Shown: positions 13,598 through 25,554, numbered from the stretch's first letter. The stretch is 64,000 nucleotides of DNA from Prorocentrum cordatum (GCA_963575745.1 CAUYUJ010003860.1:7501-71500); one strand, 5' to 3'. The notes: generated by a model from the letters alone, not told the origin. Program-made: numbers and translations.

Positions 13598-15232
13598 GCG
13601 CGCGCGGCGGCGGCCATTCTGTCTGGGGAAAAGGCATAGTGCGCGCGGCGACCCTGTGCCATTCTGCGCGTGGAAACATACCATGCGCGAGGGGCCAGGG
13701 CCGCCGCCCGCGCGGCGGCCCTCGCCCGCTCTGTATGGGAAAATGCATAATGCGTGCGGCGGCCCTGGTCTATTCTGCGTTGCAAGCTATACCATGCGCG
13801 AGGGGCCAGGGCCGCCGCGCGCGCGGCGGCCCTGGCCCGTTCTGGATTAGAGCCTGCATAGAGCGTGCGGCGGCCCTGACCCATTCTGTGTATGACAATA
13901 TACCGTGCGCGAGGGGCCAGGGCAGCTGCGCGGCCCGTTCTGCATTGGAAAATGCATAGTGCAGGCGGCGGCCCAGTGCCACTGTCTGGGGAAATCTACC
14001 ATGCGCGAAGGGCCGCCGCGCTCGCGGTGGCCCTGGCCCGCTCTGTATTGGAAAATGCATCGTGCGCACGCCAACCCTGGCCCATTCCGTGTGGGAAAAT
14101 ATACCATGCTCGAGGGGCCAGGGCAGCCGCGCGCGCGCGGCTGCCCTGGCCCGTTCTGTATAAGGGAATGCATATAGCGTGCGGCTGCCCAGCGCCCATT
14201 CGGTGTAGGAACATATACCATGCGCAAGGGGCCAGGGCCGCCGCGCGCGCGGCGGCCCTGGCCCGTTCTGTATTGGAAAATGCATAGTGCGTGCGGCGAT
14301 CGGTGCACATTCTGTGCTGCAGAATGTACCATGCGCGAGGGGCCAGGGCCGCCGCGCGCGCGGCGGCCCTGGCCCATGGAAAATGTGTAGTGCGGCGGCC
14401 CTGGCCCATTCTGTGTTGGAAGCTGTACCACGCGCGAGGGCCCAAGGCCGCCGCGCGCGCGGCGGCCCTGGTCCGTTCTGTATGGGGAAATACATAGTGC
14501 GTGCGGCTGCCCTGTGCCATTCTGCATGGGAAAATATACCATGCGCGAAGGGCCAGGGCCGCCGCGCGCGCGGCGGCCCTCGCCCGTTCTGTATTGAAAC
14601 TGCATAGTGCGCGCGGCGGCCCTGGTCCGTTCTGTATGGGGAAATACATAGTGCGTGCGGCTGCCCTGTGCCATTCTGCATGGGAAAATATACCATGCGC
14701 GAAGGGCCAGTGCCGCCGCGCGCGCGGAGGCCCTCGCCCGTCCTGTATTGAAACTGCATAGTGCGCGCGGCGGCCTTGGCTCATTCTGTGCGAAAAAATG
14801 TATCATGCGCGAAGGAGCAATAACAAATACACACTGCGTGCTGCGGCCCTGGCCCATTCTGCGAAGGAAAATCTGCCCTGTGCAAGGGGGCCAATGCAGC
14901 CGCGCGGCGGCCCTTGCCCGTTCTGTATTGGAAAATGCATCGTGCGTGCGGCGGCCCAGGGTCAGTCTGTGTGGGGAAATATCTCATGCGCGATAGGCAA
15001 GGGCAGCCGCGCGCGGCGGCCCTGGACCGTTCCGTATTGCAAAATGCATAGATCGCGCGGCGGCCCTGGTTCATTCTGTGTTGAGAATTTACCATGCGCG
15101 AGGTGCCAGACCGCCGCGCGCGCGGCGGCCCTGGCCCGTTCTGGATTGGAAAATGCATAATGCGTGCGGCGGCCCTGGCCCATTCTGTCTGGGGGAATGC
15201 ATAATGCGTGCGGCGGCTCTGGCCCATCCCAG
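13598..15232. repeat. Repeat family E, palindrome-bearing ~110-125-bp units
   Basis: Each unit alternates a GGGAAAATGCATAGTGCG piece and a GAAAATATACCATGCGCGAG piece around a long GC palindrome. The palindrome at 14229-14264 is a perfect 36-bp inverted repeat without spacer, centred on a CG tract. Near-identical palindromes recur near 13800, 14110, 14340, 14450 and 14560. Confidence 0.88.
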
Positions 15233-15590
15233 AGCTCCAACGTCATGGGTTTCTCATGACGCATCATGTGCCATGAGCCTCGTCCATGAAACTCCTGATG
15301 CCTCTTCGCGTACAGGCGTCATTGCCTGTTCATGTCATGAATTCTGCTGTCATGTCATTGGCTGTTTTCCCACGCCATAAGTTTTTGCTTCATGTCAGGC
15401 GTTTTGTTGTTTGACCCACCCTTCCAACCTTCTAAGCCCAAGCTTTCCAACCCTTCCAAGTTTTCCAAGTTATCCAAGCCATCCAAGTCTTCCAAGCCGC
15501 TACAAGGAGCGGGCGGCGGGCCCGCGGGCCCGCCCGCGAGCGCGCGGCCCGCCGTCCGCCCGCGCGCGCGTCGCTTATTGCATTGCTTTT
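15233..15590. other. Spacer with CATG-rich and TCCAAG-rich segments
   Basis: 15240-15400 is rich in CATGTCATG-like words. 15418-15500 is a short-period TTCCAAGC-type repeat. 15508-15575 is a GC block with GGGCCCGC inverted repeats. No gene is recognised. Confidence 0.55.
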
Positions 15591-16424
15591 TTATAATCAT
15601 ACTCCACTTTTATATGGTCGCATCGTGGGCCCAGAGAATGTTTGTTGTTGTTTTCTTTACATTGGGTATCGACCATTGAGTTTTCACCTTAACCTGGGAG
15701 GCGAGTGTATATAACCAATACAGGATGCATCGCGCGCGCGTGGGCGACCACGCCCCGCGCGGGTCACCAGCGCGCGCGCCTCGCATATTCATTTGGTCCA
15801 CGTTTATACGGCCGCCTCTTGGGCCCAGAGAATGAAGCTTTACACTATGGCTATTGGGTTTTCGACTTAGCATGGCCCCCGACTGTATAACGCCAATACA
15901 GGATGCATCGCGCGCGCGCGGGTGACCCGCCCCCCGCGCGGGGCACCAGCGCGCGCGCGCGCGTCTTGCATATTGTATCGGTTTTCTATGTTCCACGTTT
16001 ATATGGCCGCCTCTCGGGCCCAGATAATGGATTGTTGCATTGGTGTTTGACCATTGAGTTTTCAAGTTAACATGGCTTCCAATTGCGGAAAACCAATGCA
16101 GGACGCATCGCGCGCGCGCCTCGCATGTTGCATTGGTTTCTATAGTCCACGTTTATATGGCCGCCACTTTGTCCCGGATAATGATTTTTTACAGTGGGTT
16201 TTGACCGTTGATCTTTTAACTTAACATGGCCTCCGATTGTAAAACCAATCCGGGGCGCATCGCGCGCGCGCCCCCGCGCGGGCCACCTGCGCGCGCGCGC
16301 GCCTCGCATATTGCATTGGTTTTCTATATTCCGCGTTTATATGGCCGCTGTTTGGGCCGAGAGAATGAATTTTACATTTGGTTTCGGCCATTGAGTTTTC
16401 AACTTTACATGGCCTCCGGCGCGA
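15591..16424 (-). repeat. Repeat family D in inverted orientation
   Basis: The unit text is the reverse complement of that at 12891-13597 (CCACGTTTATATGGCCGCC, GGGCCCAGAGAATG, TGAGTTTTCAACTTAACATGG, CCAATACAGGATGCATCGCG). About five units. Orientation flips back near 16425. Confidence 0.82.
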
Positions 16425-16820
16425 TGCATCGTGCATTCTTTTATACAATCAGAGGCAATGTTAAGTTTAAAACTCAATGGTCAAAACCCAATGTAAAAAA
16501 TCATACCCTGGGCCCAAGAGGCGGCCGTGTCAACATGGAAAAAAAAACAATGCAATATGTAAGGCGCGCGCGCTGGTGTCTCGCGCGGGGAAAGGGTCAC
16601 GCGCGCGCACGCGTGCGCGTGCGTGTGCGCACGCGATGCATCCTGCATTAGTTTTATACCATCGGAGAGAATGTTAAGTTGTAAACTCAATGGTCAAAAC
16701 CCAATGTAAAAATCATCCTCTGGGACGGAGAGGCGGCCATATAAACGTGGAATATCGATAACCAATACAATATGCGAGGCGCCCGCGCGCGCTGGTGACA
16801 CGCGCGACGCGGGGTCACCC
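16425..16820 (+). repeat. Repeat family D, direct orientation after inversion point
   Basis: Two units in the same orientation as 7291-11485. The right end passes into family E at about 16815-16832 inside a CG tract. Confidence 0.78.
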
Positions 16821-16965
16821 GCGCGCGCGCGGCGGCCTTGGCCCGTGCTGCATGGGAAAACGCATAGTGCGCACAGCGGTCCTGGCCCAGTCTGCGTGGG
16901 AATATATACATATTTATATAGTGTTACATGTATATAGATGTATACATATATATACATTTATATGT

Positions 16966-17007
<42 letters not shown>

Positions 17008-18602
17008 ACATATACATATACACATATATATATATATATAATGCGCAAGGAGCCAGGACCGCCGCGCGCGCGGCGGCTCAGGCCCGTTCTGGATGGGAAA
17101 AGACATAGTGCGCGCGGCGGCCCTGGGCCATTCTGCGTGGGGCAATATACCATGCGCGAGGGATAGGACCGCCGCGCGCGCGGCGCCCTTGGCCCGTTCT
17201 GCGTTGGAAAATGCAAGCTGCGTGCGGCGGCGCTGGCCCATTCTGCGCGGGAATATAGTATGCGCGCAGCGGCGGCCCTGGCCCGTTCTGGATGGGAAAA
17301 TGCATAGTGCGCGCGGCGGCCCAGGTTCATTCTGCATGTGGACATTTACCATGCGAGGGGCCAGGGCCGCTGCGCGGCCAGTTCTGTATGGAACATGCAT
17401 AGTGCGGGCGGCGGCCCTGGCCCAGTCTCTGTCGGAAAATATACCATGCAAGGAGAGCCGCCGCGCGCGCGGTGGCCCTGGCCAGTTCTGCATGGGAAAC
17501 ATGCATAGTGCGCGCGGCTGCCCTGGCCCATTCTATGTCGGATCATGCGCGAGGGGCCTGGGCCGCCGCGCGCGCGCGGCGGCCCTGGCCCCTTTCTGCA
17601 TGGGAAAATGCATAGTGCGCTCGGCTGCCCACTGCCATTCCGTGAAGGAACATGTACCCTGCGCGAGGGGCCAGGGCCGCCGCGCGCGCGGCGGCCCTGG
17701 CCCCTTCTGCATAGGAAAATGCATAGTGCGTTCGGCGGCCCTGGGCCTTTCTGTGTAAGGAAAAATACAATGCGGGAAAAGCCAGGGCCGCCGCGCGCGC
17801 GCGGCGGCCCTTGCCCGTGCTGGATGGGAAAATGCATAATGAGTGCGGCGGCCCTGGCCCGTTCTGCATTGGAAAATGCATAGTGCGCGCGGCGGCCCTG
17901 GCCCATTCTGCGCGGGAAAATATACAATGCGCGAGGAGCCAGGGCCGCCGCGCGCGCGGCGACCCTGGTTATTCTGCGTGGGAGAATGCACTGTGCGCGC
18001 GGCGGCCCTGGCCCATATTGTGTGGGAACATATATCATGCGCGAGGGGACAGTGGGGCCAGGGCCGCTGCGTGCGCGGCGGCCCTGGCCCGTTCTGGATG
18101 CGAAAATGCATGGTGCGAGCGGCGGCCCTGGCCAGTCTGCGTTGGAACATATCACATGCGCGAAGGGCCAGAGCCGCCGCGCGCGCGGCGGCCTTGGCCC
18201 GTTCTGCATTGGAAAATGTATCGTGAGTGCGGCGGCCCTGGCCCATTCTGTGCGTGAAGATATGCGATGCGCGAGGGGCCAGGGCCGCCGCGCGCGGCGG
18301 CCCTGGCCCGTTTTGGATGGGAAAAGGCATAGTGCGCGCGGCGGCCCTGGCCCATTCGAGGCGGAAAAATCTACAATGCGCGAGGGCTCAGGGCCGCCGC
18401 GCGCGCGGCGGCCCTGGCCCGTTCGGTATGGGAAAATGCATAGTGCGTGCGGCGGCCCTGGCCCATTCTGTGTGGGAATAGATACGATGCGCGAGGGGCC
18501 AGAGCCGCCGCGCGCGCGGCGGCCCTGGCCCGCTTCTGTATGGGAACATGCATAGTGCATGCGGCGGCCCTGATCCATTCTGCGTGGTGTATATCTATAT
18601 AC

Positions 18603-18640
<38 letters not shown>

Positions 18641-19230
18641 TATATTATAATGCGTGAGGGGCCCCGCGCGCGCGGCGGCCCTGGCCGTTCTGGATGGGAA
18701 ACTGCATAGTGCATGCGGCCCCAGGGCCATTATCTGTAGGACAATTTACCATGTGCGGTGGGCCAGGGCCGCCGCGCGCGCGGCGGCCCTGGCCCGCTCT
18801 GTATGGGAAAAGGTAGAGCGTGCGGTGGCCCTGGCCCATTCTGTGTTGGGCAATATACCATGCGCGAGGGGCCAGGGCCGCCGCGCGCGCGACGGCCCTG
18901 GCCCATTCTGTATAGGAGAATGCATCGTGCGTGCGGCGGCCCTGGCCCATTCTGTGTTGGAAAATATACCACGCGCGAGGGGCCAGGGCCGCCGCGCGCG
19001 CGACGGACCTCGTCCGTTCTGTATGGGAAATGCATAGTGCGTGCGGCGGCCCTGGCCCGTTCTGCGATAGAAAATATACCATGCGCGAGGGGCCAGGGCC
19101 GCCGCGCGCGCGGTGGCCCTGGCCCGTTCTGTATGGGAAAATGCATAGTGCGCGCGGCGGCCCTTGGCCATTCTGTGAAAATATACAATGCGCGAGGGGA
19201 CAGGGCCGCCGCGCGCGCGGCGGCCCTGCG
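16821..19230. repeat. Repeat family E, second array with AT-rich interruptions
   Basis: About 18-20 units of the palindrome-bearing family. AT islands made of TATATA, ACATAT and CACATA lie at about 16905-17040 and 18588-18652, each replacing the short ATATACCATG segment of one unit. This suggests microsatellite expansion from the unit's own ATATA motif. Confidence 0.85.
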
Positions 19231-19935
19231 ATTTAACTTGGGCCTGATGTACGCGCGCGGTCAAGGTGCGCCCATCCTGTTGTGCAATGCGCGTTGGGCG
19301 ATGGCGCTGGCGGCGAAGATTTGGGCCAAAATGGCTTTGGGGGGCGGTTGGGGGCGAGGGGGTGGGGCGACAGAGGTGGCGATATCCACGCCAGAACTTC
19401 AGGGCCTGCGTGGTTTAACGAATCCCACCAGCCCTCTGGGCGTAGGTGGTTTAACAGACTTTGTTTTCTCTCTTTCCACAACCCCTCCTTCCCCTGTTCG
19501 GGAGATGGGTTTACCCCTCCACCTACCCCCTCCCCTGGGCCCGGCAGGGGGGGGGGGGGGCACGAGGCGCTAGAACCCCTAAGATGGCTCCAAGGGGGCC
19601 TCAAAGAGCCCAAGATGGTCTCCAAGATGGCGCACAATAGCTCAAGATGGCTCAAGCTAGCCTCCGACATACCTCCACGAGGCCCCAAGACAGCCCCAAG
19701 ACGGTTTCAAGTGCCCGCCGAGCCCTCCAAGGCCCCCCCCAAGAGGCCAAAATGGCTCCAAAACCAAAAGAAAATCAATGTGTTTGGCGTTCCCGCCTTT
19801 TCGCTTCCGACGGGCTTCGGAGGCTTCAAGATCGCCCCAATATGGCCCAAGAGATCTCCAAGAGGGCCCCAAGAGGGCCCCAAGAGAGCTCCAAGAGCGC
19901 CCAAGAGCGCCCCAAGAGCGCTCCGATAGGGCCCT
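19231..19935 (+). repeat. Composite dispersed repeat, copy 1 (direct)
   Basis: In order: a segment with AATCCCACCAGCCCTCTGGG (about 19418-19500), a G run at 19549-19560, a CAAGATGGCTC/CCAAGAGGGC array (19575-19740), an AT-richer core with CCAAAACCAAAAGAAAATC (19750-19825), and another CAAGAGGGCCC array to 19930. The same order, reverse-complemented, is found at 35180-35745. Nothing in it resembles a known protein. Confidence 0.65.
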
Positions 19936-20950
19936 GAGGCGCCCTTTTTGAACCTCAGGGGAGGGGGGGGGGAGGGCTGAATCGGGGACCCCCCCTCTTT
20001 TGAGCCATGGGGCCCAAGAGAGCCCCAAGAGACCTCTCAGACCGCCCCCCCCCCCCAAAGAGCCCCAAGAGGGCCCCAAGATGACCCCAAACGAGCCCCA
20101 AGAGGGCCCCAAGAGGGCCCCAAGAGGACACCAAGAGGACCCCAAGAGGACCCCAAGAGAGCCCCAAGATAGCTCCAAGAGACCTCCGCGAACCTCTCAC
20201 AACAACACCTCAACTCGCCTGTGCATCGTTGTTGGGTGGGCTTGAGGGGATACGCGAAGCGTCAATAATTCGCGTTTGCAACATCCTTCCCCTTTGGGGA
20301 GGGGGGGGGCACCTTGCCCCTGGGCCTGGCCGGGAGGGGCGCGAAGATTTAGAGCGACAAGGACGGCGCAGGATGATTTCAAGAGGACCCCTGATCGCTA
20401 AATATGGCCGTCGAGGGGGCGGAATGCCTCCAAGATGCCCAAAACCGTTCCAATGCGACTCCAAGTGTCAACGGAGCTTCTCAAGGGTACCCCGAATATG
20501 TCATCACCCTTCAAATGTGGTGTTTTGTTAAACGTTGTTTGCCTTTTCGATTGTTCGCCTCCGACGGGCCCCCGAAGCGCTACGATGGCCCGAAAGAGCC
20601 CGACGGGCCCAGAAGGGTTCCAAGGCGGCCCCAATTGCACCCGAGAGCGCCACATGAGGGTCACAAGAGATGCTTTGTCGGACCCCAGCGGGGGGACTGA
20701 TATTGAGTACCTCTCTTCATTGATTGATGGCCTTCATGCCGGCCCCAAGAAAGCCCCCGAGGGCCTGGGGAGGGCCCCAGGTCTCAAACTTCATCATTAC
20801 CGGCCTCCTTCAATCATGATATGCGTAACACCGCCCCAAATAGACACCCTGCCTGGGCATCGTTGATGGATGAGCTGGCGGGGACACGCGAAGCGTCAAA
20901 GAATGGCGCGGGCGGGGGGATGGGAGGAGATCGTCATCCCTCCTCTTGCC
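19936..20950. repeat. CAAGAGGGCCC-type degenerate arrays with core
   Basis: 20005-20195 is a near-regular array of CCAAGAGGGC and CCAAGAGGAC words. 20400-20480 and 20560-20790 are more degenerate. A core related to that at 19750 lies at about 20515-20575. The phrase ACGCGAAGCGTCAA occurs twice, near 20252 and 20885. No gene is recognised. Confidence 0.6.
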
Positions 20951-21190
20951 CCCTGTTCCCCGTATTCGTCCTCCTCGTCGTCCCCCGTACCCCTCACTCC
21001 TCCAATTCCTGCACTTCCTTCACCTTCTTTCTCCTCCTCCGCTTCTCCTCGTCCCCTCCTCCACCCCCTCCCCCACCTCCTCCTGCTCCTCCTACTCCTC
21101 TTCCTCCTCCTCCTCCTGCTCCCCCCCCTCCTCCTCCTCCTCCTCCTCCTCCTCCTCCTCCTCCTCCTCCTCCTCCTCCTCCTCCCCCCC
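20951..21190. repeat. CCT/CTC polypyrimidine tract
   Basis: Plus-strand pyrimidine tract that becomes a nearly pure CCT trinucleotide repeat at about 21130-21188. It could form a triplex or slipped structure. Predicted proline or glutamate homopolymers here are artefacts of the repeat. Confidence 0.85.
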
Positions 21191-21399
21191 GAGGTAGCCA
21201 GGGAGGCCTCTGAAGAGGCGAACGGGGCAATTCGTTTGGGAACCGTTTCTGGATCGGATCGGCCAGTGGGGCACGAGCAGCTTTGTGGACTGGGTCACCA
21301 CCGTCCTCGGATGCGCGAATGCTTCTTTTAGCTGGCTCAGAAGCGCAGATATCCACATAGGAACCAGACAATCGGCTTCAACCGATTTTTGCAGGGGCG
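21191..21399. other. Short non-repetitive spacer
   Basis: No gene or RNA feature could be supported between the polypyrimidine tract and the next minisatellite. Confidence 0.4.
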
Positions 21400-22170
21400 C
21401 CGAATTGAGTGGGCGACTGCATTGGGTGACTGTGTTTGGTGGCTGCGCTGGGTAAATGTGTTGTGTGGCTGCTCTGGGCGACTGTGTTGGGCGGCTGTGT
21501 TGATCGACTGTGTTGGGTGACTCTGTTGGGTGACTGCGTCAGGTGACTGTGTCTGTTGACTGCGTTGGACGACTGTGTTGGGCTACTGTGTTGGGCTACT
21601 GTGTTGGGTGACTGCGTTGGGCGCCTGTGTTGCGCTACTCTGTTGGGCTACTGTGTTGGGTTACTGTGTTGACTGACTGCGTTGGGTGACTCTGTTGGGT
21701 GACTCTGTTGGGTGACTGCGTGGGCAACTGTATTGGGTGACTTGAATGGGCGACTGTGTTGGATGACTGCGTCAGGTGACCGTGTCTGGTGACTGCGTTG
21801 GGCGACTGTGTTGAGCTACTGTGTTGGGCGACTGTGCTGGGTGACTGCGTTGGGCGACTGTGTTGAGCTACTGTGTTGGGCGACTGTGTTGGGCTACTGT
21901 GTTGACTGACTGTGTTGGGTGACACTGATGGGTGACTGCGTTGGACGACTGTGTTGGGCGGCTGTGTTGATCGACTGTGTTGGGTGGCTGTGTTGGGTGA
22001 CTGCGTCAGGTGACTGTGTCTGTTGACTGCGTTGGGCGACTGTGTTGGGCTACTGTGTTGGGCTACTGTGTTGGGTGACTGCGTTGGGCGACTGTGTTGC
22101 GCTACTGTGTTGGGCTACTGTGTTGGGCTACTGTGTTGACTGACTGTGTTGGGTGACTCTGTTGGGTGAC
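21400..22170. repeat. 13-bp minisatellite, second type
   Basis: The unit GTTGGGTGACTGT and variants (GGCGACTGT, GGCTACTGT, GGTGACTGC) repeat at 13 bp for about 59 copies. The unit is unrelated in sequence to that at 2505-4080. Confidence 0.88.
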
Positions 22171-22405
22171 TGCGTTGGGTAAGTGCGGGCGTAGAGTGCG
22201 GGGTGCGAGTGCGGGGTGCGAGTGCGAAGTGCGAGTGTGGATTGCGAGCGCGGGCGTAGAGCGTGGGGTGCGAGTGCGGGGTGCGAGTGCGCAGCGCGAG
22301 TGTGAAGTGCGAGTGTGGGCGTAGAGCGCGGGGGTGAGTGTGGGGGGAAGTGCGGGGTGCGAGTGTGCAGTGCGAGTGTGAAGTGCGAGCGTGGGCGTAG
22401 AGTGT
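22171..22405. repeat. 13-bp minisatellite, third type
   Basis: The unit GTGCGAGTGCGGG with GTGTGAA, GCGCGGG and CGTAGAGCG variants repeats at 13 bp, about 18 copies. It directly abuts the previous array. Confidence 0.8.
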
Positions 22406-24200
22406 GATGGGCGGCCGTGCGCCCCGAAATGGCCTGCTTTATAGACATGCACGATCGCTGCCCCAGAGACATACACAAGACAAGCACATGAAAATCATGC
22501 GCCGCGATTCCCGTGCACGCGCTCAACGCGACTACGACCCTCTGGCGCTCCTGGCCAACGAATTCTGTCCGTCCCCACCCGCTCTTCGTGCCCCTGAGGG
22601 GCCGGTTTCACCTCGCCGCGCCCGGCTCAGGCCGCAATGCCCAGGGGCACCCTCCGCTGGGGCGCAGGTTACCCTGCATCTCACCCACGGCGCAACATAG
22701 CTAGACAGCCCGCACTGGACAAGTGGACCGACCCCCCCTTTTCGGGCCCAGCGGGGGGCCCCCCCCTCCAGCTCCCGACATCTCACCCCCCTGAACGACA
22801 GGAGGCCCGCCTGCAGGACAGACAGGTCCGGGGCGCATCCACTTTGCTGTCCGACGACGACAGCCACCCTTCCGCTGGCGGCGGGGGGACGGCCGCGGGA
22901 ACACTCCCCCCGCGCGCCAGCGGGTCGACCTGTGCAGGTCGCAGTTTTGGCAACATCGACTCTAGCGGCGATCAGCTGCGACCCCGGAGGACCAACTTTC
23001 AAGGACGCACCCATCTTCACGGACCTGAGCGGCGATCAGCTGCGACCCCCTGGACCAACCACTTCTCCCATCCCAAGTGTGAGAGGACCTGAGCAAGGGA
23101 AGAGGCGGCTTTCCCCCTGCCTCCCCCTGCTGGAGCCAGACGGGCGCCCCCCGCTCTGGGCTACGGGGGCCACCGACGTTCTGGCAAGAAATTGTGGGTG
23201 GCGCCCCACTCCCAAGGCCACCCTCGCCCATCGCTGTTTGGGGCTGGTCCCCCCCCCCCCCCTGCGGCGGCGCGGTGCGGCCCTGGGGGGCCGCGTGGCT
23301 CACGGCGGCGGGCTCGGGGCCTGGGTGGCTCGCGCCTGCGGCGGGCGTGGCCGGACCAGCGTCTGGCGCCCCTCCTGCTTCTCTCTGTGCAGCCCCCCCG
23401 GCACACCGCTTTTCGACTTCGCCACTTCGCCCGTGCCAGCGCCGCGTGCCCCGCGAGGTATTGCTCAACGTGTGTTCTTGGAGGCCCTCTGATCGGGTCA
23501 GGCTCGCATCGCGGTGCCTCCGCTCCAGTGCACTCCATCTCTTTCCTCGCCGGCGATGCTCACCACGCCAGCGGGCCCCCCCGCCCCCAGTGGCCGCACC
23601 GTGCCGGCGCGCGCTGGATGGGCCACAATCGCACGGCACCCCCCGACACTGCGATGTGGTCTAACTGGGGCTGGCCAGCGTGCTGAGTGGTTCAGCCTTC
23701 AGCGTCAGGCGCAGCCTTTCAGGCCCACCTTCAGCCCCCCAGTGCGCTGCACCACGGTTCACGACTGCTCAGCCGGCTTGGCTTACGCAGGTCGTCCGTT
23801 TGGAGTCTGGCGCCACATCGGCGAGTCACCCCTGTGGCCATCCCATCTTCACCTTGCACCGTGACCTGCTCACTGAGATCCGCGGGTCCTGCGCGAGTCC
23901 TGCGTTGGCCACTTGAATTCTGGTCATTTTGTCCAATGCACGTGCCCGAGCTTGCAGCACGTCGGCCAGTTCAGCGCCATCCAGCCTGCAGCTGCCGTTT
24001 GAAGGGGCCGGCCGACGCTCGTGTTTCAGCCAATTAGCCTCGCCCGCGGCCCGGGCGTTGTCTTCGCCGCCTAGTGCTTGTCTCGCGGCCGCGACCAAAA
24101 AGTACCCCCACCAGCCCATCCAGAAACGATCAGCAGGGAAATGTGTGAATCAGGGGCGGCTGGAAGCATGCAGTTGCGAGGCCGTCTTCAGAAAAACAGG
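22406..24200. other. Largest repeat-poor stretch of the left half; no gene recognised
   Basis: Mostly unique-looking, C-rich sequence. A ~62-bp direct repeat with GCGGCGATCAGCTGCGACCC occurs at about 22969 and 23030. Several frames of 100-225 codons are open on both strands, but none shows a recognisable domain and composition alone can explain them. Confidence 0.45.
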
Positions 24201-24600
24201 GATCACAAATCGCCGCCCGCATTGAAGTTTAAAATGGAAATCAGTGCAAGCTACGCCGCGATGTTCCCCGTGGCAATCGCCTCCGGTTCTGGTGGTTGCG
24301 TCCATCTTGGCCCAGAAGAGATGAGGGTCTGGCGCGTAGCTTCCCGCAGCGAAGTCTATAATGAAAACCAGCGCAGTTTACGTCGTGGCGCTCCCTGTTG
24401 CAAGCGTCTCCGGCGCAGGTAGCCGCATCTATGATTCGTCGCTATTGTCGCCCCGCGCAGAAGTCTAAGATGGAAATCAGTGCAAGATGCACCGTGGTGT
24501 TCCCTGCGGTTAACTTCTCTGGCGCAGGTGGCTGCATCTACGATGAGGCGCCCTTGTCGCGCAGGTTACAGTCGCTTCCCGATGGGCATCGTTGATCTCA
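24201..24600. repeat. ~115-120-bp tandem repeat, three copies
   Basis: AAGATGGAAATCAGTGCAAG-like text followed by GTTCCC, TTCTCTGGCGCAGGTGG and TGCATCTA recurs near 24230, 24358 and 24468, and in part at 24822. No coding role is seen. Confidence 0.6.
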
Positions 24601-24829
24601 GCCCTCGCACGCGGGCATCTTCAACATGAGCCCCCGCACCGATTTGCATCTTAAACGCGCGCGCGAGTGGACACCGCGGAAGACAGAGGGGGGACACCAA
24701 GGACGAGGCAGAACGGGAATGGCACCCTTGCCCAAGCGGTTGCGCGCATGCATGGAGGTGCGCGCAGGCATTGTTGCGTTGAAAGCGGGGGGGGGCATAG
24801 CTTCCTGCACTGAAGCTTAATATGATATC

Positions 24830-25030
24830 AATGCAAGATGCGCCTCTTGGGGCCTCCTGGGGGCCTCTTGCCGGCCTCTTGGGAGCCTCTCGGGGTTTCC
24901 TGGGGGCCTCTCTGGCCCGAGGGCTCGAGATGTCCGTTCGGGTTTCTCGTCTGAGTCCTCTCTTGGAACCGTTTTGGGGGCCTCTTGAGCCGTATTGGAA
25001 GCCTTTTGGGCCGTCTTGTGGGCATCCCTG
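24830..25030 (-). repeat. CCAAGAGG-type array, inverted
   Basis: Words such as TTGGGGCCTCC and CTTGGGAGCCTC are the complement of the CCAAGAGGCCCC words of 25860-26480. Confidence 0.6.
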
Positions 25031-25104
25031 ATCTTAGTCACGCACTGATGTGTATCTTAAACTCGCGTGCATCTGGAACTTGTTCCGCCTGATTCGTACT
25101 GCTG

Positions 25105-25545
25105 TTTATGCTGTTGCTGCGGTTGATATTGTTGCTGCTGTTGTTGATGCTGGTGCTGGTGTTGGTGCTGCTGCTGGTGGCGGTGGAGGTGGCGGTGCTG
25201 CTGGTGCTGCTGCTCGTGCTGCTGCTGATGCCGCTGCTGGTGCTGCCACTGTTGATGCCGTTGCTGCTGCCGGTGCTGCTGCTCGTGGTGCCCCTGCTCG
25301 CGGCGGTGCTTTTGCTCGGCCCAACTTGGGGGTGGGGTGGGGGGGGGGGAAGAGGGGGGGGAGGAGGAAAAACGACAAGGAGGAGGGGGGGGAGGAGGAG
25401 GAGGAGCAGGAATGCGGCACGAGGAGGATGAGGAGGAGGGGGGAGGCAGGAAGGGAGGAAGGGAGGAGCGGATGATGATAAGGATAATGACAAGTTGGGC
25501 TTTGAGGATGCGTTGTGGTGGTGGTGGTGGTGTTTTCGAGGACTC
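25105..25545. repeat. GCT/GTT trinucleotide tract followed by purine tract
   Basis: 25105-25315 is a degenerate GCTGTT/GCTGGT triplet tract. 25325-25480 is G-rich with GGA triplets. 25510-25535 is a GGT run. No gene is supported. Confidence 0.75.
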
Positions 25546-25554
25546 GTAAGGCAA

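Noticed and set aside
13598-19230. Long frames of 250-410 codons on both strands (for example 17346-18578)
   Set aside because: They follow the palindrome-bearing repeat unit, change phase from unit to unit and show only Arg/Pro/Ala/Gly text.
22406-24200. Possible gene in the repeat-poor stretch
   Set aside because: Open frames exist on both strands, but no start context, domain or splice pattern could be supported.
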